Assembly: GCF_902167635.1 (NCBI RefSeq) | Contig: NZ_CABHMS010000001.1 | Coordinates: forward strand, 868,001-932,000 | Length of the DNA stretch: 64,000 bases | From: Chitinophaga vietnamensis | GTDB taxonomy: Bacteria > Bacteroidota > Bacteroidia > Chitinophagales > Chitinophagaceae | Direction of reading: 5' to 3' | In this document: positions 1 through 7,733 of the stretch, one piece after another | Numbering within the stretch: the first letter of the stretch is position 1 | Layout of the letters: every line of letters begins with the position of its first letter | Translations under genes and position numbers: made by a program | Notes under the pieces: generated by a model | What the model was told of the DNA's origin: nothing | Database searches by the model: none | What the model saw: the letters and a program-made list of their open reading frames with translations, nothing else

Positions 1-1
1 A

Positions 2-943
2 TTATCCACCCGCAGTCCGCAGGATGCCGCCAGGATGAGCGGTTTTGTATCCATCGTGCTGATGCCGGTACGTTACCTGATGATCATCGGTTTCGCGGTA
101 CTGGGCTTGATCTACTATAACCAGCTGAATTTAAAAACCGGCGACCATATAGATTTTGAGAAGATATTACCAGCCGCTATCAGCAGCTTTGCACCCGTTG
201 GCGTGATGGGCTTGCTGGTGGCGGGTATGCTGGCATCGTTTATCGGCACTTTTGCCGGCACGCTGAACGCCGCACAGGCTTATATCCTCAATGATGTGTA
301 TCTCAAATATATCAATCCGCAGGCGAGCAATCGCCGTATCAGCAGCATTAACTATCTCTCGGGGATATTGGTGGTGGTGATCAGTATCATCATCGGGGTA
401 TTTGCGAAAGATGTGAACAGCGTATTGCAATGGCTGGTATCCGGCCTCTGGGGCGGATATGTAGCGGCCAACGTATTGAAGTGGTACTGGTGGCGTTTCA
501 ACGGCTACGGTTTCTTCTGGGGAATGCTGGCAGGTATTGCCGCCGCATTGATCTGTCCTTACATCTTCACAGGTCTTAATCTCTATTATTTCCCGGTGAT
601 ATTACTGGTATCGTTGATCGGTTGTGTGGCCGGCGCCCTTGCCACGCCGCCGGTGGAAGAAAAAGTATTAAAGCAATTCTATTACAACATACGCCCATGG
701 GGCTTCTGGAAACCGGTGCTGGAAAAGCTCAGGCAGGAAGATCCGGCGATTGCCCCCAATCAAAATTTCAGCCGCGACATGCTCAACGTAGTGATCGGGA
801 TCATTGCACAGCTTTGCCTGATGGTATTGCCCATGTACCTCGTATTGCAAAAGCAGCAACCTTTCTTCATCACCGCCGGCATATTGCTAGTGATGCTGTT
901 CGTGCTGAAAAAGACCTGGTGGGATCACCTGAATAAACAATGA
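2..943 (+). CDS. Sodium:solute symporter (SSS family), C-terminal part
   Basis: The gene enters from the left edge; 313 residues of its C-terminal part are visible, so the true start lies outside. The protein is a string of hydrophobic segments (about eight in this part) separated by short polar loops, including the segment with ASFIGTFAGTLNAAQAYILN, which fits helices of the sodium:solute symporter fold. SSS transporters use the sodium gradient to bring sugars or other small solutes across the inner membrane. It ends 14 bases before a GH130 phosphorylase on the same strand, so the two probably share a transcript and the substrate may be a manno-oligosaccharide; that substrate is inferred from the neighbour only. 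The last 70 residues carry a soluble loop and two more membrane segments. Confidence 0.85.
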   Translation, partial: LSTRSPQDAARMSGFVSIVLMPVRYLMIIGFAVLGLIYYNQLNLKTGDHIDFEKILPAAISSFAPVGVMGLLVAGMLASFIGTFAGTLNAAQAYILNDVYLKYINPQASNRRISSINYLSGILVVVISIIIGVFAKDVNSVLQWLVSGLWGGYVAANVLKWYWWRFNGYGFFWGMLAGIAAALICPYIFTGLNLYYFPVILLVSLIGCVAGALATPPVEEKVLKQFYYNIRPWGFWKPVLEKLRQEDPAIAPNQNFSRDMLNVVIGIIAQLCLMVLPMYLVLQKQQPFFITAGILLVMLFVLKKTWWDHLNKQ

Positions 944-957
944 TGAGTAAATAAAAT

Positions 958-2136
958 ATGACAACGAGCGAGATTTTTTCAAGCAGGCTACAGCAGCTGG
1001 AAGCAGCGCAACAGGAACTGTTTCAATTGCGCAATGAACCGATACTTCCGGGCAATGGCATATATGAGCGCTATCGCTATCCGGTGCTCACAGCGGCGCA
1101 TACCCCTCTTTCATGGCGTTACGACCTGAACCCGGCCACCAATCCTTACTGTATGGAACGTTTCGGCATCAACGCTACGTTCAATGCAGGAGCGATGAAA
1201 TGGCAGGGTCGCTATATTATGATGGTACGTGTAGAAGGCGCTGACCGCAAATCATTTTTTGCGATCGCTGAAAGTGCCGATGGTATTCAGCACTGGCGCT
1301 TCCGTAACACGCCGGTAGCATTGCCGGAAACCGAGGTGCCCGATGTGAACGTATATGATATACGCCTTACCGAACATGCCGATGGCTGGATATATGGCCT
1401 CTTCTGTACAGAACGCAAAGACCCGCAGGCGCCTCCGGGCGATATGTCGTCGGCCATCGCGCAATGTGGTATCGTGCGTACTAAAGACCTCGAACAGTGG
1501 GAGCGCTTGCCGGACCTCATCACGTCTTCGCCACAGCAACGCAACGTGGTGCTGCACCCTGAATTTGTAAATGGTCAATACGCCTTTTATACCCGTCCGC
1601 AGGACAATTTCATCGAAGCCGGTTCCGGCGGAGGTATCGCTGTCGGCTATACGAAAGATATTACCCATCCGGTGGTAAGCACTGAAACGGTGATCGACCC
1701 GCGTCAATATCACACCATCAGTGAGCTGAAGAACGGCCAGGGGCCTGCGCCGCTGAAAACTTCCGAAGGCTGGCTGCACCTCGCCCATGGCGTGCGCAAC
1801 ACCGCCGCCGGCCTGCGTTATGTGCTCTACATGTTCCTCACCGACCTGCACGACATCACCAAAGTGATTGCCAAACCAGCCGGTTACTTTATGGCGCCGC
1901 AGGGAGAAGAGCGCATCGGCGACGTATCCAACGTGCTTTTCTGCAATGGCTGGATCGCCGACGACAACGGCCGCGTCCTCATCTACTACGCCTCTTCTGA
2001 TACCCGCATGCATGTGGCATCCTCCTCCATCCCCCGCCTGCTGGACTACGTGAAGCATACCGCCGCCGACCAGCTGCGGAGTGGTAAGAGCGTGGAAACG
2101 CTGCTGGGTATTATTGAGAAGAATATTGGCGCATAG
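958..2136 (+). CDS. GH130 family 4-O-beta-D-mannosyl-D-glucose phosphorylase-like enzyme
   Basis: This 392-residue protein has the five-bladed propeller signatures of glycoside hydrolase family 130. It shows the acidic motif YDIRLTE, with Asp134 in the place of the catalytic acid of characterised mannosyl-glucose phosphorylases, and conserved blocks such as [24 protein letters not shown] and [12 protein letters not shown]. Enzymes of this subgroup reversibly phosphorolyse mannosyl-glucose to mannose 1-phosphate and glucose in the cytoplasm, the last step of one beta-mannan route. No signal peptide is present, as expected. It lies 14 bases after a sodium:solute symporter gene, which suggests an uptake-plus-phosphorolysis unit. 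The long inverted repeat immediately after the stop probably ends the transcript. The family is firm; the exact substrate is not proven by sequence. Confidence 0.88.
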   Translation: MTTSEIFSSRLQQLEAAQQELFQLRNEPILPGNGIYERYRYPVLTAAHTPLSWRYDLNPATNPYCMERFGINATFNAGAMKWQGRYIMMVRVEGADRKSFFAIAESADGIQHWRFRNTPVALPETEVPDVNVYDIRLTEHADGWIYGLFCTERKDPQAPPGDMSSAIAQCGIVRTKDLEQWERLPDLITSSPQQRNVVLHPEFVNGQYAFYTRPQDNFIEAGSGGGIAVGYTKDITHPVVSTETVIDPRQYHTISELKNGQGPAPLKTSEGWLHLAHGVRNTAAGLRYVLYMFLTDLHDITKVIAKPAGYFMAPQGEERIGDVSNVLFCNGWIADDNGRVLIYYASSDTRMHVASSSIPRLLDYVKHTAADQLRSGKSVETLLGIIEKNIGA

Positions 2137-2137
2137 C

Positions 2138-2382
2138 GCGAAGGTTGTCTGGCTCAGGATTTAAGGATTGAAAGGATTACCAGGATTTTTTTTCAGGATT
2201 AATAAAGATTAAAGAAGATTGAGGAGAAGATCAACGAGGTTCAAGCCCTTGAAGCGCTTTGAGCGCTTCAAGGGCTACCGTCGCGAAGATCTTCTCCTCA
2301 ATCTTCTTTAATCTTTATTAATCCTGAAAAAAAATCCTGGTAATCCTTTCAATCCTTAAATCCTGAGCCAGACAACCTTCGC
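2138..2382. repeat. Nested giant palindrome: 95-base perfect inverted repeat around a 33-base core palindrome
   Basis: Bases 2138-2232 and 2288-2382 are exact reverse complements of each other (95 of 95). The 55-base centre holds an independent palindrome: arms 2244-2258 and 2262-2276 (AGCCCTTGAAGCGCT and its complement) with a 3-base TTG loop. The outer arms are AT-rich and carry repeated GGATT words. The element fills almost the whole gap between the GH130 gene and the TPR histidine kinase gene. The same core is found at 22708, 33977, 41495 and 44302, and similar nested arms at 33895 and 44196. As RNA it would form a very long hairpin, so it may act as a transcription terminator. It looks like a non-autonomous REP- or MITE-like element; that origin is an inference. 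Confidence 0.9.
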
Positions 2383-2417
2383 TCATATTCTCAAAAATTT
2401 CTTCTATATTGCTACTG

Positions 2418-4370
2418 ATGTCAACCAGGTCAGTATGTAGTATAATCCTGCTTTTTCTGCTGGGAATAGGTATGGGTGCGCTGGCACAGGACTCTGTGCA
2501 AACTTTCCGTTTGCTGGATTCTGTCAGGCAGCTGCCGCGGGATACCGCCAAAGTAAGACTGCTGCTGCAAAAAGGAAAAATTGCCGCACGCTATTTCGAC
2601 TCGCACAAAACAGAAAACCTCTTTTACCTCGATGCCATCTCTCTGGCGCAACACCTCAAAGATGCCAGGGGCCTGTCGCTCGTCTTCAATGAGCTGGGTA
2701 CCAACAAAAGAAATAAATCTCAATACATTCTTGCGGAAGACTATCACGAGCGCGCGATCAAATTTGCGGAAGAAGCCCGCGATTCGCTGCTGATGAGCCT
2801 TTCGCTCAACAATGCCGGCGTGGATTGCCGCCGCCTCGATAAACTGCAAAAAGCATTCGACTATCATTTCCGCGCCTTGCAGATCGCTGAAGCGATCAAT
2901 GATGTGAGGAATATTTGCGTGGCCACTAACAGTATCGGGAATATTTTTTTGTCGGCCGAAAAATATGAAGACGCCATCCAGCGCTTCCAGCGCGCCCTGA
3001 AGCTGGAACAGGAAAGCAACAACGACCTCGGTGTGGCCATCAACCTGGGCAACCTGGGCTACGCCTACCAGGGCCTGCATAAACTGGATCATGCCATCCA
3101 GTATTATAAAAGTTCGCTGGCAGTGAACCAGAAGATCGATAATCCTGTTGGTATAGTGATCTGCTATAATTCTCTCGGCTCCGCCTATAAAGAGAAAAAA
3201 GACTACAATACGGCCATGGACTACCTTAAAAAAGCCCTGGCAGTGAATGACAAGGTAGACGACAAGGTACATATCGCCGAAAGCTATCTCAATATCGGCA
3301 AGTTGCTCAGCGACCAGGACAAATACGAAGAAGCCCGGCAATACATCCAGCAATCCATTGACCTGAGCACCTACTGGGGCTTCAAATCCACGCTCATGGA
3401 GGCTTACAAGGCACTGGCCAATGATTATAAACGCAGCGGCGATTTCCGTAAATCGCTGGAGGCAACAGAAAAATCATTACAGTATAAAGACAGCATACTC
3501 GATGAGAAATCAGCAATGGCCCTGAGCCAGATGCAAACCATCTACGAAGTGGACCTGAAAGATAACCAGATCCGCACGCTGGAACACGACAAGGCGCTGG
3601 GGGAGCTGCGCACCAAACGTAATGTGGTATTCACTTTCGCGCTGGCGGCCTTTCTGCTGATGATGATAGTAGGCGGCTTTTTCTATATCCGGCACCGCAA
3701 CCTGCAGGCTAATAAACAAACCTTGCAGCTGGAATTGCGCTCCCTGCGTTCGCAGATGAACCCGCATTTTATTTTCAATTCGCTCAGCTCCATCCATCGT
3801 TATATCTGGAGCAATAACCAGGAGGAGGCATCTGACTATCTCACCAAATTCTCCCGCTTAATGCGTCTGATACTCGACAATACACAGCATACCTTTGTAA
3901 CATTGAACAAGGAGCTGGAATCATTGCGCCTGTACCTCGACCTTGAATCATTGAGATGTAATGGTATCTTTGAGTACCATATCCGGCTGGGAGAAAATAT
4001 TAACGACGAAGAAGTGCTGATCCCGCCGATGATATTGCAACCGTATGTAGAGAATGCCATATGGCACGGACTGGTGCATAAGCTGGCCGACAAAGGCGTG
4101 CTGGAGATCGCGATCAAACTGGAGGGGCGAAGCCTGATCTGCACCATCCGCGATAATGGCATCGGCCGCAAAAAGGCCATGGAAATTAAAGAACGGAAAG
4201 GAAAGACCCACAATTCCGTAGGCATGAAAGTAACAGAAGGACGCATTAACCTGATCAGGAAGATCAACAACAAAGATGCCCGGGTGATCGTTTCCGACCT
4301 GGAAGATGATCAGGGCCAGGCCGCCGGTACCTGCGTGACGATCATTTTACCGGCCGAATTTATATTTTAG
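2418..4370 (+). CDS. TPR-containing LytS-type sensor histidine kinase
   Basis: The start is placed at the ATG at 2418; a TTG nine bases earlier is in frame but less likely. The protein (650 residues) begins with a signal peptide ending near ALAQ, then about six tetratricopeptide repeats (roughly residues 70-370), which would lie in the periplasm. A coiled-coil stretch and a membrane helix (VVFTFALAAFLLMMIVGGFF) follow. The cytoplasmic part carries the His_kinase (PF06580) block with the phospho-acceptor His in MNPHFIFNSLSSI and an ATPase part with PYVENAIWHG and DNGIG. This is the usual Bacteroidota layout for a TPR LytS kinase. Its partner is the LytTR regulator 95 bases downstream. The signal sensed is unknown. 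Confidence 0.92.
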   Translation: MSTRSVCSIILLFLLGIGMGALAQDSVQTFRLLDSVRQLPRDTAKVRLLLQKGKIAARYFDSHKTENLFYLDAISLAQHLKDARGLSLVFNELGTNKRNKSQYILAEDYHERAIKFAEEARDSLLMSLSLNNAGVDCRRLDKLQKAFDYHFRALQIAEAINDVRNICVATNSIGNIFLSAEKYEDAIQRFQRALKLEQESNNDLGVAINLGNLGYAYQGLHKLDHAIQYYKSSLAVNQKIDNPVGIVICYNSLGSAYKEKKDYNTAMDYLKKALAVNDKVDDKVHIAESYLNIGKLLSDQDKYEEARQYIQQSIDLSTYWGFKSTLMEAYKALANDYKRSGDFRKSLEATEKSLQYKDSILDEKSAMALSQMQTIYEVDLKDNQIRTLEHDKALGELRTKRNVVFTFALAAFLLMMIVGGFFYIRHRNLQANKQTLQLELRSLRSQMNPHFIFNSLSSIHRYIWSNNQEEASDYLTKFSRLMRLILDNTQHTFVTLNKELESLRLYLDLESLRCNGIFEYHIRLGENINDEEVLIPPMILQPYVENAIWHGLVHKLADKGVLEIAIKLEGRSLICTIRDNGIGRKKAMEIKERKGKTHNSVGMKVTEGRINLIRKINNKDARVIVSDLEDDQGQAAGTCVTIILPAEFIF

Positions 4371-4465
4371 CAGACGCCAATACTGTCCATCCATCACTGT
4401 AACCCGCTCTTGATTTTTATAATAGCTTAAAAACCAGCACAGACGCTGGCCTAAATCCTACAAGC

Positions 4466-5230
4466 ATGAGTGATATCAAAGCCATTATCGTTGATGATGA
4501 GCAACATTGCATTGATGCCCTGCAAACCATGTTATCGAAAAAGTGCCCCGGTGTAAATGTGATCGGCAGGGCCAGCAGCGTAAAAGAAGCAAAGACGCTG
4601 GTAGACGAATTACAGCCCGATCTCGTTTTCCTGGATGTGGAAATGCCCCACCAGAACGGGTTTGAACTGCTCAAATTGTTCGACAAAATCTTCTTCGACG
4701 TCATTTTCACCACCGCCTACGAACAGTATGCACTCAAGGCCATCAAGTTCAATGCGCTGGACTATCTCCTGAAACCCTTTAGCATAAAGGAGTTGCAGGA
4801 TGCCCTGGATAAATTCCGCGACAAACAGGCCAACCGCGGCAAAGACCTGGCCTCCTCACCGCTGGAAGTGTTCCTGCAAAACATGAAAACGCTGCATCAA
4901 TCTCATAAGAAGATCGCCCTGCCTACCATCAATGGCCTCGTATTTATGCCGGTACAGAATATTGTGAGATGTGAATCGACAGGCAACTATACCAAGATAT
5001 TTTTCACAGATAAGAAGAACCTGATGGTATCGCGGCCACTCAAGGAATTCGAAGAACTGCTCACAGATGTAGACTTTTTCCGCGTGCACAATTCACACCT
5101 GATCAACCTGCAACAGATGCAATCCTATATCCAGGGTGAAGGCGGCTTCGCGCTCATGAGCGATGGTACACAGGTTGAAGTGTCAAGAAGACGCAAAGCC
5201 GAATTTTTGAAAAAGGCGATGCAGTTTTGA
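4466..5230 (+). CDS. LytTR-family DNA-binding response regulator
   Basis: This protein of 254 residues has an N-terminal receiver domain with acidic pocket D10/D11, phospho-acceptor Asp57 (in FLDVEMP), Thr in TTAYE and Lys in LLKPF, and a C-terminal LytTR DNA-binding domain (about residues 150-250) with the typical VRCESTGNYTKIFF and FFRVHNSHLINL blocks. It is the evident partner of the TPR kinase just upstream. LytTR regulators usually bind imperfect direct repeats in front of their targets, often including their own operon. The target genes cannot be deduced here. A strong terminator follows 170 bases after the stop. Confidence 0.93.
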   Translation: MSDIKAIIVDDEQHCIDALQTMLSKKCPGVNVIGRASSVKEAKTLVDELQPDLVFLDVEMPHQNGFELLKLFDKIFFDVIFTTAYEQYALKAIKFNALDYLLKPFSIKELQDALDKFRDKQANRGKDLASSPLEVFLQNMKTLHQSHKKIALPTINGLVFMPVQNIVRCESTGNYTKIFFTDKKNLMVSRPLKEFEELLTDVDFFRVHNSHLINLQQMQSYIQGEGGFALMSDGTQVEVSRRRKAEFLKKAMQF

Positions 5231-5401
5231 AAATGCAATTCCAAATTTGGCCGTTTTTATGCCACTTATAGTAAATAACCTACCGGATAATAATTACCTG
5301 TTGCATGCCTTTTTTATTAAGGGTACTTTTGGATCACGATTACAATTTAGCGCTATATAAAGATTTTATTCTCTGCATTACTAGCGTGATTAGCCCCAAA
5401 G

Positions 5402-5430
5402 AAAAAAGACACCCTCAGGTGTCTTTTTTG
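5402..5430 (+). terminator. Intrinsic terminator in the gap after the LytTR regulator gene
   Basis: AAAAAAGACACC, loop CTCA, GGTGTCTTTTTT forms a 12-pair stem followed by T residues. Because the stem is flanked by A and T tracts it can work in both directions, serving the regulator gene (plus) and ispH (minus), which converge here. It is about 170 bases after the regulator stop; the bases between (5231-5401) hold no gene I can support. Confidence 0.8.
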
Positions 5431-5438
5431 TTATTGAG

Positions 5439-5515
5439 GGATTTTTTGATTTACGGATTTCTTGATTTAAATCCGTAAATCAAAAAATCCGTAAATCCGT
5501 AAATCAAGAAATCCC
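5439..5515. repeat. AT-rich inverted repeat (GGATTTAC family) overlapping the end of ispH
   Basis: Bases 5439-5460 and 5469-5490 are perfect 22-base complements with an 8-base loop, and a second imperfect right-hand arm continues to 5515. The unit is built of GATTTACGGATTT-like words. The right part overlaps the final codons of ispH (stop at 5504-5506), so the last residues G-I-S and the stop codon of that protein lie within the repeat. Relatives are at 20047-20149, 25662-25781 and 58635-58731, with degenerate traces near 31330-31420 and 56855-56882. Confidence 0.85.
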
Positions 5516-6727
5516 TACATATTCATCCGCTTTATGTTCCAGGCCATAGAAAGATAGCAAACGCCTTATCACGCCTTCCACGAGGGCATCGGGGCAGGAG
5601 GCGCCGCTGGTGAGCAGCACGGTTACCTGTTCTTTTTCCGGCAGGAAATGTTGGCTGTGAAGTTCTTTTTTATGATGGAAATCCCAGTGTTCAATTTCGT
5701 TGGAAGAGATGATGTGTTCCGGATCGGAGATAAAATAGGTCGGTAACTTTTCTTCACAAAGTTCTACCAGGTGAGAGGTGTTGGAGCTGTTATAGCCGCC
5801 TACCACAATGGCCAGGTCGGCCGGTTCCTGGAGCATGCCGGTAACAGCGCTCTGATTGTCGTTGGTTGCATAGCATAGCGTATCGCGGGTATCGGCAAAA
5901 CGCTCGCCCACCGTGTCTTCCGTGAGGCCGAAGGTACTGATCATCACGCTGCGGATATAGTCTGCGATGGCCTGCGTTTCGGTGGCCAGCATGGTAGTTT
6001 GGTTCACTACGCCTACGCGTTGCAGGTCGGTGTTCACATCAAACCCGGGAGAGTATTGCCCGGCAAAAGTGCTGTGGAACTCGGCTGCCGGCCGTTTACC
6101 GCTGATGAACTCCGCCAGCTTTTCCGCTTCCTGGATATCTTTTACCACTACGGTAGGCGTGGCAGACTGGCTATGGGAGAAGGTGGCCCTGGTTTCTTCG
6201 TGTTTGGGTTTGCCGTGCACGATCACCGTGTAGTTCTTCTGACCGATTTGTTCCGCCTTGTTCCATACCCTTTCCACGAAAGGGCAGGTGGTATTGTATT
6301 TCAGCGGTTCGATGCCGAGTGCGCTGAGCTGTTTTTCTATTTCGAGTGTGGTGCCGAAGGCAGGAATGATCACGATATCATCCGGTTGCAGGGCATCCCA
6401 GGGAACGAGCTGGTTACCCGCGGTATCCATGAGAAATTGTACGCCACGGCCCAGCAGGTCGTTGTTCACATGGGGGTTGTGGATCATCTCACTCAACAAA
6501 AAAATACGTTTGCCGGGGTTCTCGTCTATAGTCTTGAAGGCGATCTCGATGGCATTCTCTACGCCGTAGCAGAAGCCGAAATGCCTTGCCAGCAATATTT
6601 TCAGCGGACCGAAATCCAGGGTGGTAGGCGTAAAGTCCTTCTTCATGCGGTCCTGCTGCTTGCGTCGGTTTTTGATGGAGCTGATCAGCGGACTGCGGTA
6701 TATAACCGGAACGTTGAATGTTTTCAT
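5504..6727 (-). CDS. ispH: 4-hydroxy-3-methylbut-2-enyl diphosphate reductase (long form)
   Basis: IspH is the last enzyme of the non-mevalonate (MEP) isoprenoid route and reduces HMBPP to IPP and DMAPP using a [4Fe-4S] cluster. The three cluster cysteines are in HFGFCYGVEN (Cys53), NTTCPFVERVW and SGASCPDALV. At 407 residues it is about 90 longer than the E. coli enzyme. The extra N-terminal part (YRSPLISSIKNRRKQQD) and the inserts match the cyanobacterial/plant-like long form that is common in Bacteroidota, which supports the first ATG as start. A TACCTTTG box on the minus strand at 6760-6753 may be the promoter. The 3' end runs into an inverted repeat that supplies the final codons. Confidence 0.95.
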   Translation of the reverse strand: MKTFNVPVIYRSPLISSIKNRRKQQDRMKKDFTPTTLDFGPLKILLARHFGFCYGVENAIEIAFKTIDENPGKRIFLLSEMIHNPHVNNDLLGRGVQFLMDTAGNQLVPWDALQPDDIVIIPAFGTTLEIEKQLSALGIEPLKYNTTCPFVERVWNKAEQIGQKNYTVIVHGKPKHEETRATFSHSQSATPTVVVKDIQEAEKLAEFISGKRPAAEFHSTFAGQYSPGFDVNTDLQRVGVVNQTTMLATETQAIADYIRSVMISTFGLTEDTVGERFADTRDTLCYATNDNQSAVTGMLQEPADLAIVVGGYNSSNTSHLVELCEEKLPTYFISDPEHIISSNEIEHWDFHHKKELHSQHFLPEKEQVTVLLTSGASCPDALVEGVIRRLLSFYGLEHKADEYVGIS

Positions 6728-6776
6728 GCGCTTAAAAACGAAAATTGAATAGCAAAGGTAATCAAATGAACTGTGA

Positions 6777-7658
6777 TCAGTTCTCCTTGCTTACTTTATC
6801 CAGCCAGGCTTTCTCTTCGGCGCTCAGGCTTTGGTAACCTTTCTCATTGATTTTGTCGAGGAGCTGATCGAGTTTGGACTGTGTATTTTCATCTGCCCGC
6901 TTCACTACTTTGAGCGGCGATTTTTTAGGTTTGAATTTGAGGGTGGTCTTTTTTTCTTTCCTGCGTTCGCTGGCGTTGAACAGCCAGATGAGCGGCTTGC
7001 CCATATCGTTGCCGGCTTGCAGCATACGGATATAAACGAAGCCAAACAATGCGCCGCCCAGGTGGGAGATCACGCCGCCGAGGTTCCCGTCCAGCATGGT
7101 AATGAGGCCCAGCACGATGAGGCCCAGTGCCAGCCATTTCAGGCGGATGGTACCCAGGAACATCAGGCCGATCTCGTAATTCGGCATCAGGGTGGCACAG
7201 GCCACCAGTATGCACATCACAGAGGCGGAAGCGCCGATCATGATCGCATCAAGGCCAGGGAAGAAAATATTATAACAGATGATGTACAGCGCCGCCCCTG
7301 CGATGCCTCCCAGCAAATACAGCGGCAACACGCGGTTATCGCCCAGGAAACTGCGGAACAGGTTACCGAACCAGTACAGGTTGATCATATTAAACAGGAT
7401 ATGCAACACATTCACATGGCTGAACATGTACGTGATCAGCCCCCAGGGCTTCAGTATAAAAACGCTGAAAGCAGAATGGGCAGCCACCTGCGAATACACC
7501 CAGGTGTAAATATCATTGTGCCCGAGTATGCTGACCAGGCGCACGATATTGAGCGCCAGGAAGATGATGATGTTCCAGAAAAGCAAGTGGTTAACAGTGT
7601 TTCCCTGCCTTAGCCAATAGCGAATATCCGATTGAAAAGAGGTCCCGTTCATATACAC
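6777..7658 (-). CDS. Rhomboid-family intramembrane serine protease
   Basis: A membrane protein of 293 residues with six hydrophobic segments. It has the rhomboid marks in order: HVNVLHILFNMINLYWFGN (the HxxxN region), the serine motif GASASV and the histidine of SHLGGALFGFVYI. The nucleophile motif reads GASA where most active rhomboids have GxSG, a variation seen in some Bacteroidota members, so it may still be active. The C-terminal tail (about 75 residues, basic then acidic, ending in DKVSKEN) resembles the DUF6576 domain often attached to these proteins and would be cytoplasmic. It lies between ispH and the GumN-like gene on the same strand, with 49- and 75-base gaps. Confidence 0.9.
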   Translation of the reverse strand: MYMNGTSFQSDIRYWLRQGNTVNHLLFWNIIIFLALNIVRLVSILGHNDIYTWVYSQVAAHSAFSVFILKPWGLITYMFSHVNVLHILFNMINLYWFGNLFRSFLGDNRVLPLYLLGGIAGAALYIICYNIFFPGLDAIMIGASASVMCILVACATLMPNYEIGLMFLGTIRLKWLALGLIVLGLITMLDGNLGGVISHLGGALFGFVYIRMLQAGNDMGKPLIWLFNASERRKEKKTTLKFKPKKSPLKVVKRADENTQSKLDQLLDKINEKGYQSLSAEEKAWLDKVSKEN

Positions 7659-7733
7659 AAATTAATATAAAATCCGGGAATTTTTTTCAAGTCCCACAGC
7701 CTTTTAACACGTCCCCTTGACCATAAAGGACCT

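Noticed and set aside
2138-2382. Insertion sequence
   Set aside because: No transposase frame and no target duplication are visible; the element is too short and fully palindromic.
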